This document shows positions 15,985 through 24,325 of a stretch of 64,000 nt of DNA, in pieces (the first letter of the stretch is position 1; each line of letters opens with the position of its first letter). The notes below the pieces were generated by a model that saw only the letters and a list, made by a program, of their open reading frames with translations, made no database searches and was not told the DNA's origin. Position numbers and translations under genes: made by a program. The stretch comes from Citrobacter europaeus (GTDB taxonomy: Bacteria; Pseudomonadota; Gammaproteobacteria; Enterobacterales; Enterobacteriaceae), in assembly GCA_020099315.1 (NCBI GenBank), contig CP083650.1, positions 1,984,001 to 2,048,000 on the forward strand, written 5' to 3'.

Positions 15985-17091
15985 TTATACCGGCAGAGGC
16001 AATCGTTGTTCGATAATGCCGCCGCCGAGGCACACTTCACCATTGTAAAAGACAGCCGACTGACCCGGCGTTACCGCCGCGACTGGCTCGTCGAAAATGA
16101 CTTCAATACGCTCAGCATCCAGCGCTTTAACGGTGCACGGAATATCGGTCTGACGATAGCGGGTTTTCACCGTGCAGCGCATTGTGCCGGTGAACGGTTC
16201 GCGATCAACCCAATGCAGCTGTTGTGCCACCAGGCCGACGGACATCAGGCGCGGGTGTTCATGACCCTGAGCAACCACCAGAATGTTGTTCTCAACGTCT
16301 TTATCCACCACATACCACGGATCTTCCGTACCTTCTTTCGTCCCACCAATGCCCAGCCCTTTACGCTGACCCAGAGTGTGGTACATCAACCCCTGATGCT
16401 GGCCAATTTCTTCGCCATCAACGGTGATAATTTTGCCTGGCTGAGCCGGCAGGTAACGGCCGAGAAACTCGCGGAACTTACGTTCGCCGATGAAGCAGAT
16501 ACCGGTGGAGTCTTTTTTCTTGGCCGTAATCAGACCGAGGTCTTCGGCAATTTTACGCACCTGTGGTTTTTCCAGTTCACCTACCGGGAACAGGCTTTGC
16601 GCGATTTGCTCATGGCCGAGCGTGTAGAGGAAATAGCTCTGGTCCTTGTTGCCATCCAGCCCACGCAGCAGGCGGCTTTTGCCGTCGACGTCGGCGCGGC
16701 GCACGTAGTGACCGGTGGCGATGTAATCGGCACCTAAATCTTCGGCGGCAAACTCGAGGAAGGCTTTAAACTTGATTTCTTTATTGCACAGAATATCCGG
16801 GTTCGGCGTACGGCCCGCTTTGTACTCTTCAAGGAACAGTTCAAAGACGTTGTCCCAGTATTCTGCGGCAAAGTTGACGGTATGCAGTTCAATGCCGAGT
16901 TTGTCACAGACCGCCTGCGCATCCGCAAGATCGGCAGCCGCTGTGCAATATTCCTCGCCATCGTCCTCTTCCCAGTTCTTCATGAACAGGCCTTCTACCT
17001 GATAACCCTGTTGTTGCAACAGCCAGGCAGAAACGGAGGAATCGACACCGCCGGACATGCCGACGATCACTTTTTTTGGGCTTTCAGACAT
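15985..17091 (-). CDS. mnmA: tRNA-specific 2-thiouridylase MnmA
   Basis: 368 residues from MSESPKKVIVGMSGGVDSS. Adds sulfur to position 2 of wobble uridine in Lys, Glu and Gln tRNAs, taking it from the TusE relay. The PP-loop SGGVDSS binds ATP; the two catalytic cysteines are in PDILCNKE (about 102) and STGICFIG (about 199). The start chosen gives the E. coli length; an upstream in-frame start would add 15 unrelated residues. Confidence 0.97.
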   Translation of the reverse strand: MSESPKKVIVGMSGGVDSSVSAWLLQQQGYQVEGLFMKNWEEDDGEEYCTAAADLADAQAVCDKLGIELHTVNFAAEYWDNVFELFLEEYKAGRTPNPDILCNKEIKFKAFLEFAAEDLGADYIATGHYVRRADVDGKSRLLRGLDGNKDQSYFLYTLGHEQIAQSLFPVGELEKPQVRKIAEDLGLITAKKKDSTGICFIGERKFREFLGRYLPAQPGKIITVDGEEIGQHQGLMYHTLGQRKGLGIGGTKEGTEDPWYVVDKDVENNILVVAQGHEHPRLMSVGLVAQQLHWVDREPFTGTMRCTVKTRYRQTDIPCTVKALDAERIEVIFDEPVAAVTPGQSAVFYNGEVCLGGGIIEQRLPLPV

Positions 17092-17144
17092 AGGAATACT
17101 CACGACATTGAACTTCAAGGCGGCATATTCTAGCACGCAGCCCT

Positions 17145-17606
17145 TTACTTGACACCCTCTGTAAACGGCCAGTTAAATTCGCCAATCATCGCCAGTGGAT
17201 AGCGCTGTCCGCTCTGATAACAGAGAATGCTCTCGGCAACCAGCGGCGAGCGCAGGTTTGGTGCTGAAAGAATCTCTTCCGCGCTGACCCAGCGACAGCA
17301 ATCTATATCGCTGTCATGAGGTTCAGTAGCGCACATATTGGCAAGCTCGATAGAAAACAGAAAACGTAAAAAGGGCGTTTTGTCTGGCGCAATCCATTGA
17401 TGCATTCGAATGAAATGTTGTGGCTGTGCTTTGATACCTGTCTCTTCCCACAGCTCGCGAGCGGCGGCTTGCACTAAAGTTTCATCCGCTTCCAGGTGCC
17501 CGGCAGGTTGATTCCACAGGGCTTTGCCATTGATTGTTTCCTCAACGACTAAAAATTTGTCTTCTGCATGCACAATGCAGGCGACCGTAACGTGTGGTTT
17601 GAACAT
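17145..17606 (-). CDS. nudJ: Nudix phosphatase NudJ
   Basis: 153 residues, the same length as E. coli NudJ (YmfB). The Nudix box GHLEADETLVQAAARELWEETG is intact. The E. coli enzyme hydrolyses nucleoside di- and triphosphates and hydroxymethylpyrimidine pyrophosphate. It lies between rluE and mnmA on the same strand, the usual order. Confidence 0.95.
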   Translation of the reverse strand: MFKPHVTVACIVHAEDKFLVVEETINGKALWNQPAGHLEADETLVQAAARELWEETGIKAQPQHFIRMHQWIAPDKTPFLRFLFSIELANMCATEPHDSDIDCCRWVSAEEILSAPNLRSPLVAESILCYQSGQRYPLAMIGEFNWPFTEGVK

Positions 17607-17619
17607 ACCTGTTCCTTAT

Positions 17620-18243
17620 TCAGTTAGTTGCATCCCGCCACTCGCCATTGGCGAGATTGTCCAGCGTGTAATCTCCCATGGCATAGCGGATAAGGCGCAG
17701 CGTAGGAAATCCAACATGTGCTGTCATACGACGTACCTGGCGATTGCGGCCTTCATATAAAGTCACTTTCAGCCAACGGGTGGGGATATTTTTCCTCTCC
17801 CGAATAGGCGGGTTTCTCGGCCATAGCCATGTGGGTTCTTCTACCATCTCAATGCCAGCAGGCAGCGTGGGGCCATCATTGAGCGTAACGCCAGTGCGCA
17901 GGGCTTCCAGCGCTTCGGGCGTAGGTTCTCCCTCAACCTGAACGTAATAAATCTTCCCCGTGCGCTTGCCGGGTTGCGTTAACCGCGCCTGCAGCGCGCC
18001 GTCATTGGTCAGCACCAAAAGACCTTCACTGTCTCGATCGAGTCGGCCAGCGGCATAGATTCCTGGTACGGGAATAAAATCTTTTAACGTGCTTCTGCCT
18101 GCCTCGTCAGTAAATTGTGGCAAAACATCGTAGGGTTTATTGAACAAAACCACGCGTTTTGGCTGGTTTTCTTTACGCTGCTTAGTGACTTGTCGTGAGC
18201 TGAATCGCTCAACCCGGTGATTTCTAAAAGAAGTTTTTTGCAT
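17620..18243 (-). CDS. rluE: 23S rRNA pseudouridine 2457 synthase RluE
   Basis: 207 residues from MQKTSFRN. RsuA-family pseudouridine synthase, catalytic aspartate in GRLDRDSEGLLVLTND. It modifies U2457 in the peptidyl-transferase region of 23S rRNA. E. coli annotation begins ten codons further upstream; here the shorter start is the first ATG in frame. Divergent from icd, with about 200 bases between. Confidence 0.95.
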   Translation of the reverse strand: MQKTSFRNHRVERFSSRQVTKQRKENQPKRVVLFNKPYDVLPQFTDEAGRSTLKDFIPVPGIYAAGRLDRDSEGLLVLTNDGALQARLTQPGKRTGKIYYVQVEGEPTPEALEALRTGVTLNDGPTLPAGIEMVEEPTWLWPRNPPIRERKNIPTRWLKVTLYEGRNRQVRRMTAHVGFPTLRLIRYAMGDYTLDNLANGEWRDATN

Positions 18244-18445
18244 GGTATTTTCAGATTATATCAATTGCCGCATTATAGCCTAAGAACGAGTGTCTTTCAT
18301 GGCGGCGAACAATAGGGTAGTATTGACACGCTCATTACAAATCATTAACAAAAAGTTGCTCTAACGCATCCGTGTAGCAGGACGCAAACGCACATGCAGC
18401 GTGATGACAGACGAGCAGAACCAGAAGCGCTCGAAGGAGAGGTGA

Positions 18446-19696
18446 ATGGAAAGCAAAGTAGTTGTTCCGGCGGAAGGTAAGAAGATCACCCTGCAAAACG
18501 GCAAACTCAACGTTCCTGAAAATCCGATTATCCCGTTCATTGAAGGCGACGGTATCGGCGTTGATGTAACCCCACCGATGATCAAAGTTGTCGATGCTGC
18601 TGTCGAGAAAGCCTATAAAGGCGAGCGTAAAATCTCCTGGATGGAAATCTACACCGGCGAGAAATCCACTCAGGTTTATGGCCAGGACGTCTGGCTGCCT
18701 GCTGAAACCCTTGATCTGATTCGTGAATATCGTGTTGCCATCAAAGGCCCTCTGACCACACCAGTTGGCGGCGGTATTCGCTCTCTGAACGTTGCCCTGC
18801 GTCAGGAACTTGACCTGTATGTCTGCCTGCGCCCGGTGCGTTATTACCAGGGTACGCCTAGCCCGGTTAAACACCCTGAACTGACCGACATGGTCATCTT
18901 CCGTGAAAACTCCGAAGATATCTACGCGGGTATCGAGTGGAAAGCGGACTCTGCCGATGCCGAGAAAGTGATTAAATTCCTGCGCGAAGAGATGGGCGTG
19001 AAGAAAATCCGCTTCCCGGAACATTGCGGTATCGGTATTAAACCGTGTTCTGAAGAAGGGACTAAACGTCTGGTTCGTGCAGCGATCGAATACGCCATCG
19101 CTAACGATCGTGATTCTGTTACCCTGGTACACAAAGGTAACATTATGAAGTTCACCGAAGGCGCGTTCAAAGACTGGGGTTACCAGTTAGCGCGTGAAGA
19201 ATTCGGTGGTGAACTGATCGACGGCGGTCCATGGGTGAAAATCAAGAACCCGAAAACCGGTAAAGAGATCGTGGTGAAGGACGTTATCGCAGATGCGTTC
19301 CTGCAACAGATCCTGCTGCGTCCGGCTGAATATGACGTGATTGCTTGTATGAACCTGAACGGCGACTACATCTCCGATGCGCTGGCCGCACAGGTTGGTG
19401 GTATTGGTATCGCACCGGGTGCGAACATCGGTGACGAATGTGCGCTGTTCGAAGCAACCCACGGTACTGCACCGAAGTATGCAGGTCAGGATAAAGTGAA
19501 CCCAGGTTCCATCATTCTGTCCGCTGAAATGATGCTGCGCCACATGGGTTGGGTTGAAGCGGCTGACCTGATCGTTAAAGGTATGGAAGGCGCAATCAAC
19601 GCCAAGACCGTAACCTATGACTTCGAACGTCTGATGGACGGCGCTAAGCTGCTGAAATGTTCAGAGTTTGGTGACGCGATCATCGAAAACATGTAA
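18446..19696 (+). CDS. icd: Isocitrate dehydrogenase (NADP)
   Basis: 416 residues, full length. Oxidises isocitrate to 2-oxoglutarate with NADP in the TCA cycle. The regulatory serine phosphorylated by AceK lies in GGIRSLNVALRQ (about residue 113), and the NADP/metal-binding region NLNGDYISDALAAQVGG...ATHGTAPKYAGQ is intact. AAGGAGAGGTGA precedes ATG. The 3' end is a common prophage target (e14 in K-12) but here shows the normal chromosomal end, so no insertion at icd. Confidence 0.99.
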   Translation: MESKVVVPAEGKKITLQNGKLNVPENPIIPFIEGDGIGVDVTPPMIKVVDAAVEKAYKGERKISWMEIYTGEKSTQVYGQDVWLPAETLDLIREYRVAIKGPLTTPVGGGIRSLNVALRQELDLYVCLRPVRYYQGTPSPVKHPELTDMVIFRENSEDIYAGIEWKADSADAEKVIKFLREEMGVKKIRFPEHCGIGIKPCSEEGTKRLVRAAIEYAIANDRDSVTLVHKGNIMKFTEGAFKDWGYQLAREEFGGELIDGGPWVKIKNPKTGKEIVVKDVIADAFLQQILLRPAEYDVIACMNLNGDYISDALAAQVGGIGIAPGANIGDECALFEATHGTAPKYAGQDKVNPGSIILSAEMMLRHMGWVEAADLIVKGMEGAINAKTVTYDFERLMDGAKLLKCSEFGDAIIENM

Positions 19697-19720
19697 TCCA
19701 GATCCTGGGTTGTATGAGAA

Positions 19721-19747
19721 CGGGAACCGAGTGGTTCCCGTTTTTTT
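19721..19747 (+). terminator. Terminator between icd and yebQ
   Basis: CGGGAACC-GAGT-GGTTCCCG followed by seven T. Its T-run abuts the convergent yebQ stop. Confidence 0.9.
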
Positions 19748-21120
19748 CATGCCTTAACTCGCGGTTGCGTAATACGTAAGCCGCTCACGATTGCTGCCAG
19801 CGAGGCCAGAATGCCAGCGGTTATCAGCGAGACGTGCGTGCCACTGTCGCCAAACTGGTTTAGCATCAGCGCGACCAGTGCGGCTCCGGTACTCTGACCC
19901 AGCAAGCGCGCCGTCCCCAGCATACCGCTCGCACCACCGCTGCGTTCACGCGGCGCGGAGGTGATAATGGTGTGGTTATTCGGTGACTGAAACAAGCCAA
20001 AACCCGCGCCGCACAGTATCATCGGCCAGATGATATTAACATCCGAGGGAGAAGCGGGCAGCAGCACCAGCGAAAACAGCCCGCTTGCCATTACCACCAT
20101 GCCCAACGCGCCCAACAGTCCGGCGTGAACGCGTTCAATCAGATATCCCGCCAGCGGAGCCATCACCATGGTTGCCAGTGGCCATGGCGTCAGTAGCAGC
20201 CCCGTTTCAACCTCGCTGCGGCCAAGTACCGTTTGCATAAAGAAGGGCAGGGAAACCAATGCCAGCATTTGTGCGCTGAAGGAACATATCGAGGTACAGA
20301 TCGAGAGTGAAAACAGTGGAATGCGTAGCAGGTCGACCGGCAATAACGGAACCGGCAGCGCAAGCTGACGGCGGATGAAGAAATAACCCACCACGATAAG
20401 CGCCACAAGCTCGGCGCCAATCAGTTTTAGCGACTGCCCTTGTGCAAACCCGCTGAGCGCGGTAATTAGTAAGCCAAACGTTAAGGCATTCATGACCGCA
20501 CTTGGCAGATCAAAGCGTGGTTTATTACCGCGGGACGCATTGGCTGGCAAAAAACGCATAGCCAGAAGCAGGGCTATTATTCCCAGCGGGACGTTGATCA
20601 GAAACAGCCATTTCCACGAGCCAACAGAGAGAATTGCTGCGGCAATGGTCGGACCCGCTGCCGAAGAGACCGCGACAATAAAGGAGTTGATCCCCATACC
20701 TCGCCCAAGCTGACGCTGAGGATAAATGAGTCGGATCAATGCCGTATTGACGCTCATCAGCGCCGCGCCGCCAAAACCCTGAGCGACGCGCGCCAGTGTC
20801 AGCATGTGCAGCGAATCTGACAAAGCACAGAATAGCGATGCCAGCAGGAACACGATCAGGCCGCACTTATAAATGCGCCGGTAACCGAACATATCACCTA
20901 AAAAAGAGAACGACAGGAGCGAAACCACGATCGCGATTTGATAGGCGTTCACGATCCAGATTGAGCTGGCTGGTGAGGCCTGAAGATCGGCTGCGATAGT
21001 TGGCAGGGCTACGTTCGCGATTGCGCCGTCGAGCACTGCCATAGAGATGCCAATAACAATGGTTAAAATTGCTCCATATCGCTGGGGCAATGGCAGACCA
21101 TCGGTCTGAGTTTTTTCCAT
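19747..21120 (-). CDS. yebQ: MFS multidrug-type transporter YebQ
   Basis: 457 residues, 14-helix major facilitator of the DHA2 type (QacA/EmrB-like). Motifs WIVNAYQ and GDMFGYRR lie in the first half, and LGRGMGINSF before GPTIAAAIL. The substrate is not established. It is divergent from kdgR, as in E. coli. Here it directly follows icd, a junction not found in K-12. Confidence 0.93.
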   Translation of the reverse strand: MEKTQTDGLPLPQRYGAILTIVIGISMAVLDGAIANVALPTIAADLQASPASSIWIVNAYQIAIVVSLLSFSFLGDMFGYRRIYKCGLIVFLLASLFCALSDSLHMLTLARVAQGFGGAALMSVNTALIRLIYPQRQLGRGMGINSFIVAVSSAAGPTIAAAILSVGSWKWLFLINVPLGIIALLLAMRFLPANASRGNKPRFDLPSAVMNALTFGLLITALSGFAQGQSLKLIGAELVALIVVGYFFIRRQLALPVPLLPVDLLRIPLFSLSICTSICSFSAQMLALVSLPFFMQTVLGRSEVETGLLLTPWPLATMVMAPLAGYLIERVHAGLLGALGMVVMASGLFSLVLLPASPSDVNIIWPMILCGAGFGLFQSPNNHTIITSAPRERSGGASGMLGTARLLGQSTGAALVALMLNQFGDSGTHVSLITAGILASLAAIVSGLRITQPRVKA

Positions 21121-21294
21121 AGGAAGTCAATATTGTCGGAATTTATGATGAGAATAATAATTTTAGCATTGATATTCAGGCGTTAGGTCGCAGATTTGTA
21201 ACTAAGTAAGCAAAGAGCGATTGCGAGGGGGGATACGTGAAATTATAATAAAAACCGGTTCTGATTTTTATAAAACACTCGAAAGGGGTGATAA

Positions 21295-22086
21295 ATGGCA
21301 ATCGCAGATCTGGATAAGCAACCCGATTCTGTATCTTCCGTGCTGAAAGTTTTTGGCATTCTGCAGGCGCTGGGTGAAGAGCGCGAAATTGGTATTACCG
21401 AATTGTCGCAACGCGTCATGATGTCGAAAAGCACCGTTTATCGCTTTTTGCAGACCATGAAAACGCTGGGTTATGTGGCACAAGAAGGTGAGTCTGAGAA
21501 ATACTCGCTGACCCTGAAATTATTCGAGTTGGGCGCGCGCGCGTTGCAAAACGTCGATCTTATCCGTAGTGCTGATATCCAGATGCGCGAACTTTCGCGT
21601 CTGACTAAAGAAACAGTACACCTCGGTGCGCTGGATGAAGACAGCATTGTCTACATCCACAAAATCGACTCCATGTACAATCTGCGCATGTATTCCCGCG
21701 TTGGTCGTCGTAATCCGCTGTACAGTACGGCTATCGGTAAAGTTCTGCTGGCATGGCGTGACCGCGATGAAGTGAAGCAGATTCTGGATGGCATTGAGTA
21801 CAAACGTAGTACCGATCGTACTATTACGAATACTGATGAATTGCTGGTATTGCTGGATAAAGTGCGTGAGCAGGGCTACGGCGAAGATAACGAAGAACAG
21901 GAAGAAGGCCTGCGCTGCATCGGCGTACCGGTGTTTGACCGTTTCGGCGTGGTGATTGCGGGTCTGAGTATTTCATTCCCAACGCTGCGTTTCTCAGAAG
22001 AGCGTTTACACGAGTATGTGGCGATGCTGCATACGGCGGCGCGTAAGATTTCAGAACAAATGGGCTATAACGACTATCCGTTCTAA
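21295..22086 (+). CDS. kdgR: IclR-family repressor KdgR
   Basis: 263 residues: winged helix-turn-helix in the first 80 residues (ITELSQRVMMSKSTVYRFLQTMKTLGYV) and an IclR effector domain (VRTIGKVLLAW-type, GEDNEEQEEGLRCIGVPVFD). KdgR represses pectin/2-keto-3-deoxygluconate uptake and breakdown genes and is released by KDG. AAAGGGGTGATAA precedes ATG. Confidence 0.97.
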   Translation: MAIADLDKQPDSVSSVLKVFGILQALGEEREIGITELSQRVMMSKSTVYRFLQTMKTLGYVAQEGESEKYSLTLKLFELGARALQNVDLIRSADIQMRELSRLTKETVHLGALDEDSIVYIHKIDSMYNLRMYSRVGRRNPLYSTAIGKVLLAWRDRDEVKQILDGIEYKRSTDRTITNTDELLVLLDKVREQGYGEDNEEQEEGLRCIGVPVFDRFGVVIAGLSISFPTLRFSEERLHEYVAMLHTAARKISEQMGYNDYPF

Positions 22087-22110
22087 TCTGACGTAATCGC
22101 GAATGCTAAA

Positions 22111-22141
22111 AACCCCAGGTATTTTGTACCCGGGGTTTTTT
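22111..22141 (+). terminator. Terminator downstream of kdgR
   Basis: AACCCCAGGTATTTTGTACCCGGGGTT hairpin followed by T6. Confidence 0.85.
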
Positions 22142-22198
22142 GTGAACAGTCATAACGTTACCAGGCGTAAATAACGTATCGAATGTATTGCTGCGATA

Positions 22199-22438
22199 TT
22201 AACCGTTATCGATTATGACCGTGCTTTTCCTGAGCAGGGGACAATCCGACAGGCCAATGATACCACTATTGGTGTGGACGTATTGTGCGGTGCTGGTTCC
22301 GCGGGCGGTCAGATATTGGCATTGCAGGCCCAGACCGGCAGCATTCTCTTTACTTCCAATTAAAATTCCATAGCCGCTCAGTAATAAACCGATCCAAACC
22401 AGAGCTAACAACACAATAGCGCGGATAATCAGACGCAT
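22199..22438 (-). CDS. yobH: Small protein YobH
   Basis: 79 residues, the same length as and closely similar to E. coli YobH. One N-terminal hydrophobic helix (about 5-25, IIRAIVLLALVWIGLLLSGYG) suggests an inner-membrane anchor or signal, followed by a conserved periplasmic-type part with two cysteines (CQYLTARGTST...GLSDCPLL). Function unknown. It lies convergent with kdgR and beside mgrB. Confidence 0.93.
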   Translation of the reverse strand: MRLIIRAIVLLALVWIGLLLSGYGILIGSKENAAGLGLQCQYLTARGTSTAQYVHTNSGIIGLSDCPLLRKSTVIIDNG

Positions 22439-22530
22439 TACAACCTCTTATCTTTTCTCGTTATTCTTAGATTAGCCTGTACACGGGATGAAACAAGTCA
22501 ATCATTCCTAAAAAGATTGAATGCCGATAC

Positions 22531-22547
22531 AGTTAACGCTGGGTTTA
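22531..22547 (+). promoter_or_regulatory. PhoP box upstream of mgrB
   Basis: AGTTAA-CGCTG-GGTTTA: two hexamers close to TGTTTA separated by five bases, the PhoP direct-repeat layout. GATAAT follows about ten bases later as a -10 element. mgrB is a known PhoP target. Confidence 0.65.
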
Positions 22548-22602
22548 GGTAACGCATGATAATTTATAGACATAAGATGTAGGGTTGAAGAGTGGAGCTG
22601 GA

Positions 22603-22746
22603 GTGAAAAAAATTCGCTGGGTAGTGCTGATTGTTGTTGTGCTGGTATGCATACTGATGTGGGCGCAGGTGTTCAACATCATGTGCGATCAGGACGTACA
22701 ATTTTTCAGTGGTATTTGTGCCATCAATAAATTTATTCCCTGGTAA
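22603..22746 (+). CDS. mgrB: MgrB, small membrane inhibitor of PhoQ
   Basis: 47 residues starting at GTG behind GTGGAGCTGGA. One membrane helix near the N-terminus (about 6-24), then a periplasmic tail with Cys28 and Cys39, the residues needed for PhoQ inhibition in E. coli. It ends FIPW. MgrB closes a negative feedback loop: PhoP turns it on, it binds PhoQ and lowers its kinase output. The coding sequence is intact; loss of this gene gives polymyxin resistance in relatives. Confidence 0.96.
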   Translation: MKKIRWVVLIVVVLVCILMWAQVFNIMCDQDVQFFSGICAINKFIPW

Positions 22747-22820
22747 GCGCATTTTCGCAACAGTTGATTACCTTCTTGTGCGGCAGTGGTAAACTACACT
22801 GTCTACATTGAGGTGGTGAA

Positions 22821-23105
22821 ATGAACGAAGTTTTGAATTCTGGCGCGTTAAGTTTTGCGTCTTTAGCGGTATCGGTGGTGGTTCTGATTGTCGGGCTTGT
22901 TCTTTGGTTTTTCATCAATCGGGCAAGTTCGCGTACTAACGAGCAGATTGAGCTGCTTGAGGCATTGTTAGATCAGCAAAAAAGACAGAATGCTTTACTC
23001 CGTCGCCTTTGTGAAGCTAATGAACCTGAGAAAGCTGCAGAGCCTACCGCAGAGCCCGCCAGGGATGAAGACGATGACATCATCCGCCTGGTAGCTGAGC
23101 GGTAA
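22821..23105 (+). CDS. yebO: YebO, DUF5329-type small membrane protein
   Basis: 94 residues, near-identical in layout to E. coli YebO (95 aa). A single membrane helix (about 13-32, LAVSVVVLIVGLVLWFFI) is followed by a cytoplasmic coiled-coil-like stretch (EQIELLEALLDQQKRQNALLRRL) and an acidic end. Function unknown. GAGGTGGTGAA precedes ATG. Confidence 0.93.
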   Translation: MNEVLNSGALSFASLAVSVVVLIVGLVLWFFINRASSRTNEQIELLEALLDQQKRQNALLRRLCEANEPEKAAEPTAEPARDEDDDIIRLVAER

Positions 23106-23740
23106 AAAAGTCTGGCAGGATGAGGTACTGCTGATGTTGTTCTCAGTTGCTTCATCCTGTCATCAGTGCGTCAGACTATTTTCTTCTACCCTCGTCCTGC
23201 AATTAGCGGTCGGACCGGTATGTATTCTCAGTATTTTCAGATGCTCCGACTAATTAATATCTTATCCCCGGTCTGATATAAATATAATCTCCCATACGTT
23301 AAAAATATGATTATGTCATTTTTGTGATAACGATCGTCTTATTAACAGCGAAACGTTTCTCTTACTTTTTTTGTGCCTTGTCATCATTCTTTCATTATTT
23401 TGGTGCAAAACCAGAAGGCGGATCTCATTTCTACGCTTGTGACATTTTATGCATTACTAAGCATAAAAAATGATATCTGGCAGAACCCGTAACAGATAAC
23501 CTGGAACAACCGAAGCTATTGAGCTATGGTAGAAATGTCCCAGCGTTGGCGCAAGCCAGGCGGGGGAAGAGGGGAGGCGCGTGAATATATCTCTTCTCGA
23601 TATGGCGCATAACTGTGCAGTTGCTGTTTGATGAACGACGGGATTTGTGCGACCGATCGAGACACGTTTAAAAATGGCTTGCCATTATTTACGTTGTATG
23701 TGATAACACGTTTTGGGTTAAACGAGGTACAGTTCTGTTT
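23106..23740. other. Long gap upstream of yobF-cspC
   Basis: About 635 bases without a supported gene. The left end has an imperfect inverted repeat (GGCAGGATGA...TCATCCTGTC, 23,114-23,162). The middle is AT-rich (23,270-23,480) and likely carries the yobF-cspC promoter and a long leader. I see no small frame with a good ribosome site. Confidence 0.6.
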
Positions 23741-23884
23741 ATGTGTGGCATTTTCAGTAAAGAAGTCCTGAGTAAACACGTTGACGTTGAATACCGCTTC
23801 TCTGCCGAACCTTATATTAGTGCCTCAAGCAGTAATGTCTCAGTTTTATCTATGTTATGCCCGCGGGCGAAGAAAATACTCTAA
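23741..23884 (+). CDS. yobF: YobF, stress-induced small protein
   Basis: 47 residues (MCGIFSKEVLSKHVDVEYRF...), the same length as E. coli YobF. The gene is too short for usual finders but matches the known protein almost residue for residue. In E. coli it is co-transcribed with cspC and its level rises on heat shock. It ends 12 bases before cspC. Confidence 0.95.
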   Translation: MCGIFSKEVLSKHVDVEYRFSAEPYISASSSNVSVLSMLCPRAKKIL

Positions 23885-23896
23885 GGAATTTTGCAA

Positions 23897-24106
23897 ATGG
23901 CAAAGATTAAAGGTCAAGTTAAGTGGTTCAACGAGTCTAAAGGTTTTGGCTTCATTACTCCGGCTGATGGCAGCAAAGACGTGTTCGTACACTTCTCCGC
24001 TATCCAGGGTAACGGCTTCAAAACTCTGGCTGAAGGCCAGAACGTTGAGTTCGAAATTCAGGACGGCCAGAAAGGTCCGGCTGCTGTTAACGTAACAGCT
24101 ATCTGA
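23897..24106 (+). CDS. cspC: Cold-shock-family RNA chaperone CspC
   Basis: 69 residues from MAKIKGQ. RNA-binding motifs KGFGFI (RNP1) and VFVHF (RNP2) are intact. CspC is constitutive, melts RNA structure and stabilises stress mRNAs such as rpoS. The true start is the ATG at 23897 behind AAGGA; an in-frame TTG six bases upstream is ignored. Confidence 0.98.
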
Positions 24107-24152
24107 TCGATACCACTGATTTGAAGCGCTCAGGCGCAACCAATTCAGATAT

Positions 24153-24178
24153 AAAGCCTCGCTTATGCGGGGCTTTTT
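24153..24178 (+). terminator. Terminator downstream of cspC
   Basis: AAAGCCTCGCTTATGCGGGGCTTTTT, a 7-bp stem with T5. Confidence 0.88.
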
Positions 24179-24325
24179 AATTCAAATTACGTCAAAATAT
24201 TACTGAATGACCATCCATTAGCGCTTTGTTGCAAAGGCGTGATGTTCGTAGCATAGTTTTCCCCGCTTTCTTACGGCATTTCCCGTTAAATCAGTCACCT
24301 GAAAAACTATCATGCGGGAGTCCAG

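Noticed and set aside
18446..19696. Prophage insertion in icd
   Set aside because: icd is a common target (e14), but here its 3' end is a normal full-length gene followed by its terminator and yebQ.
23516..23779. 87-codon minus-strand frame opposite the yobF leader
   Set aside because: Overlaps yobF and shows no ribosome site or known product.
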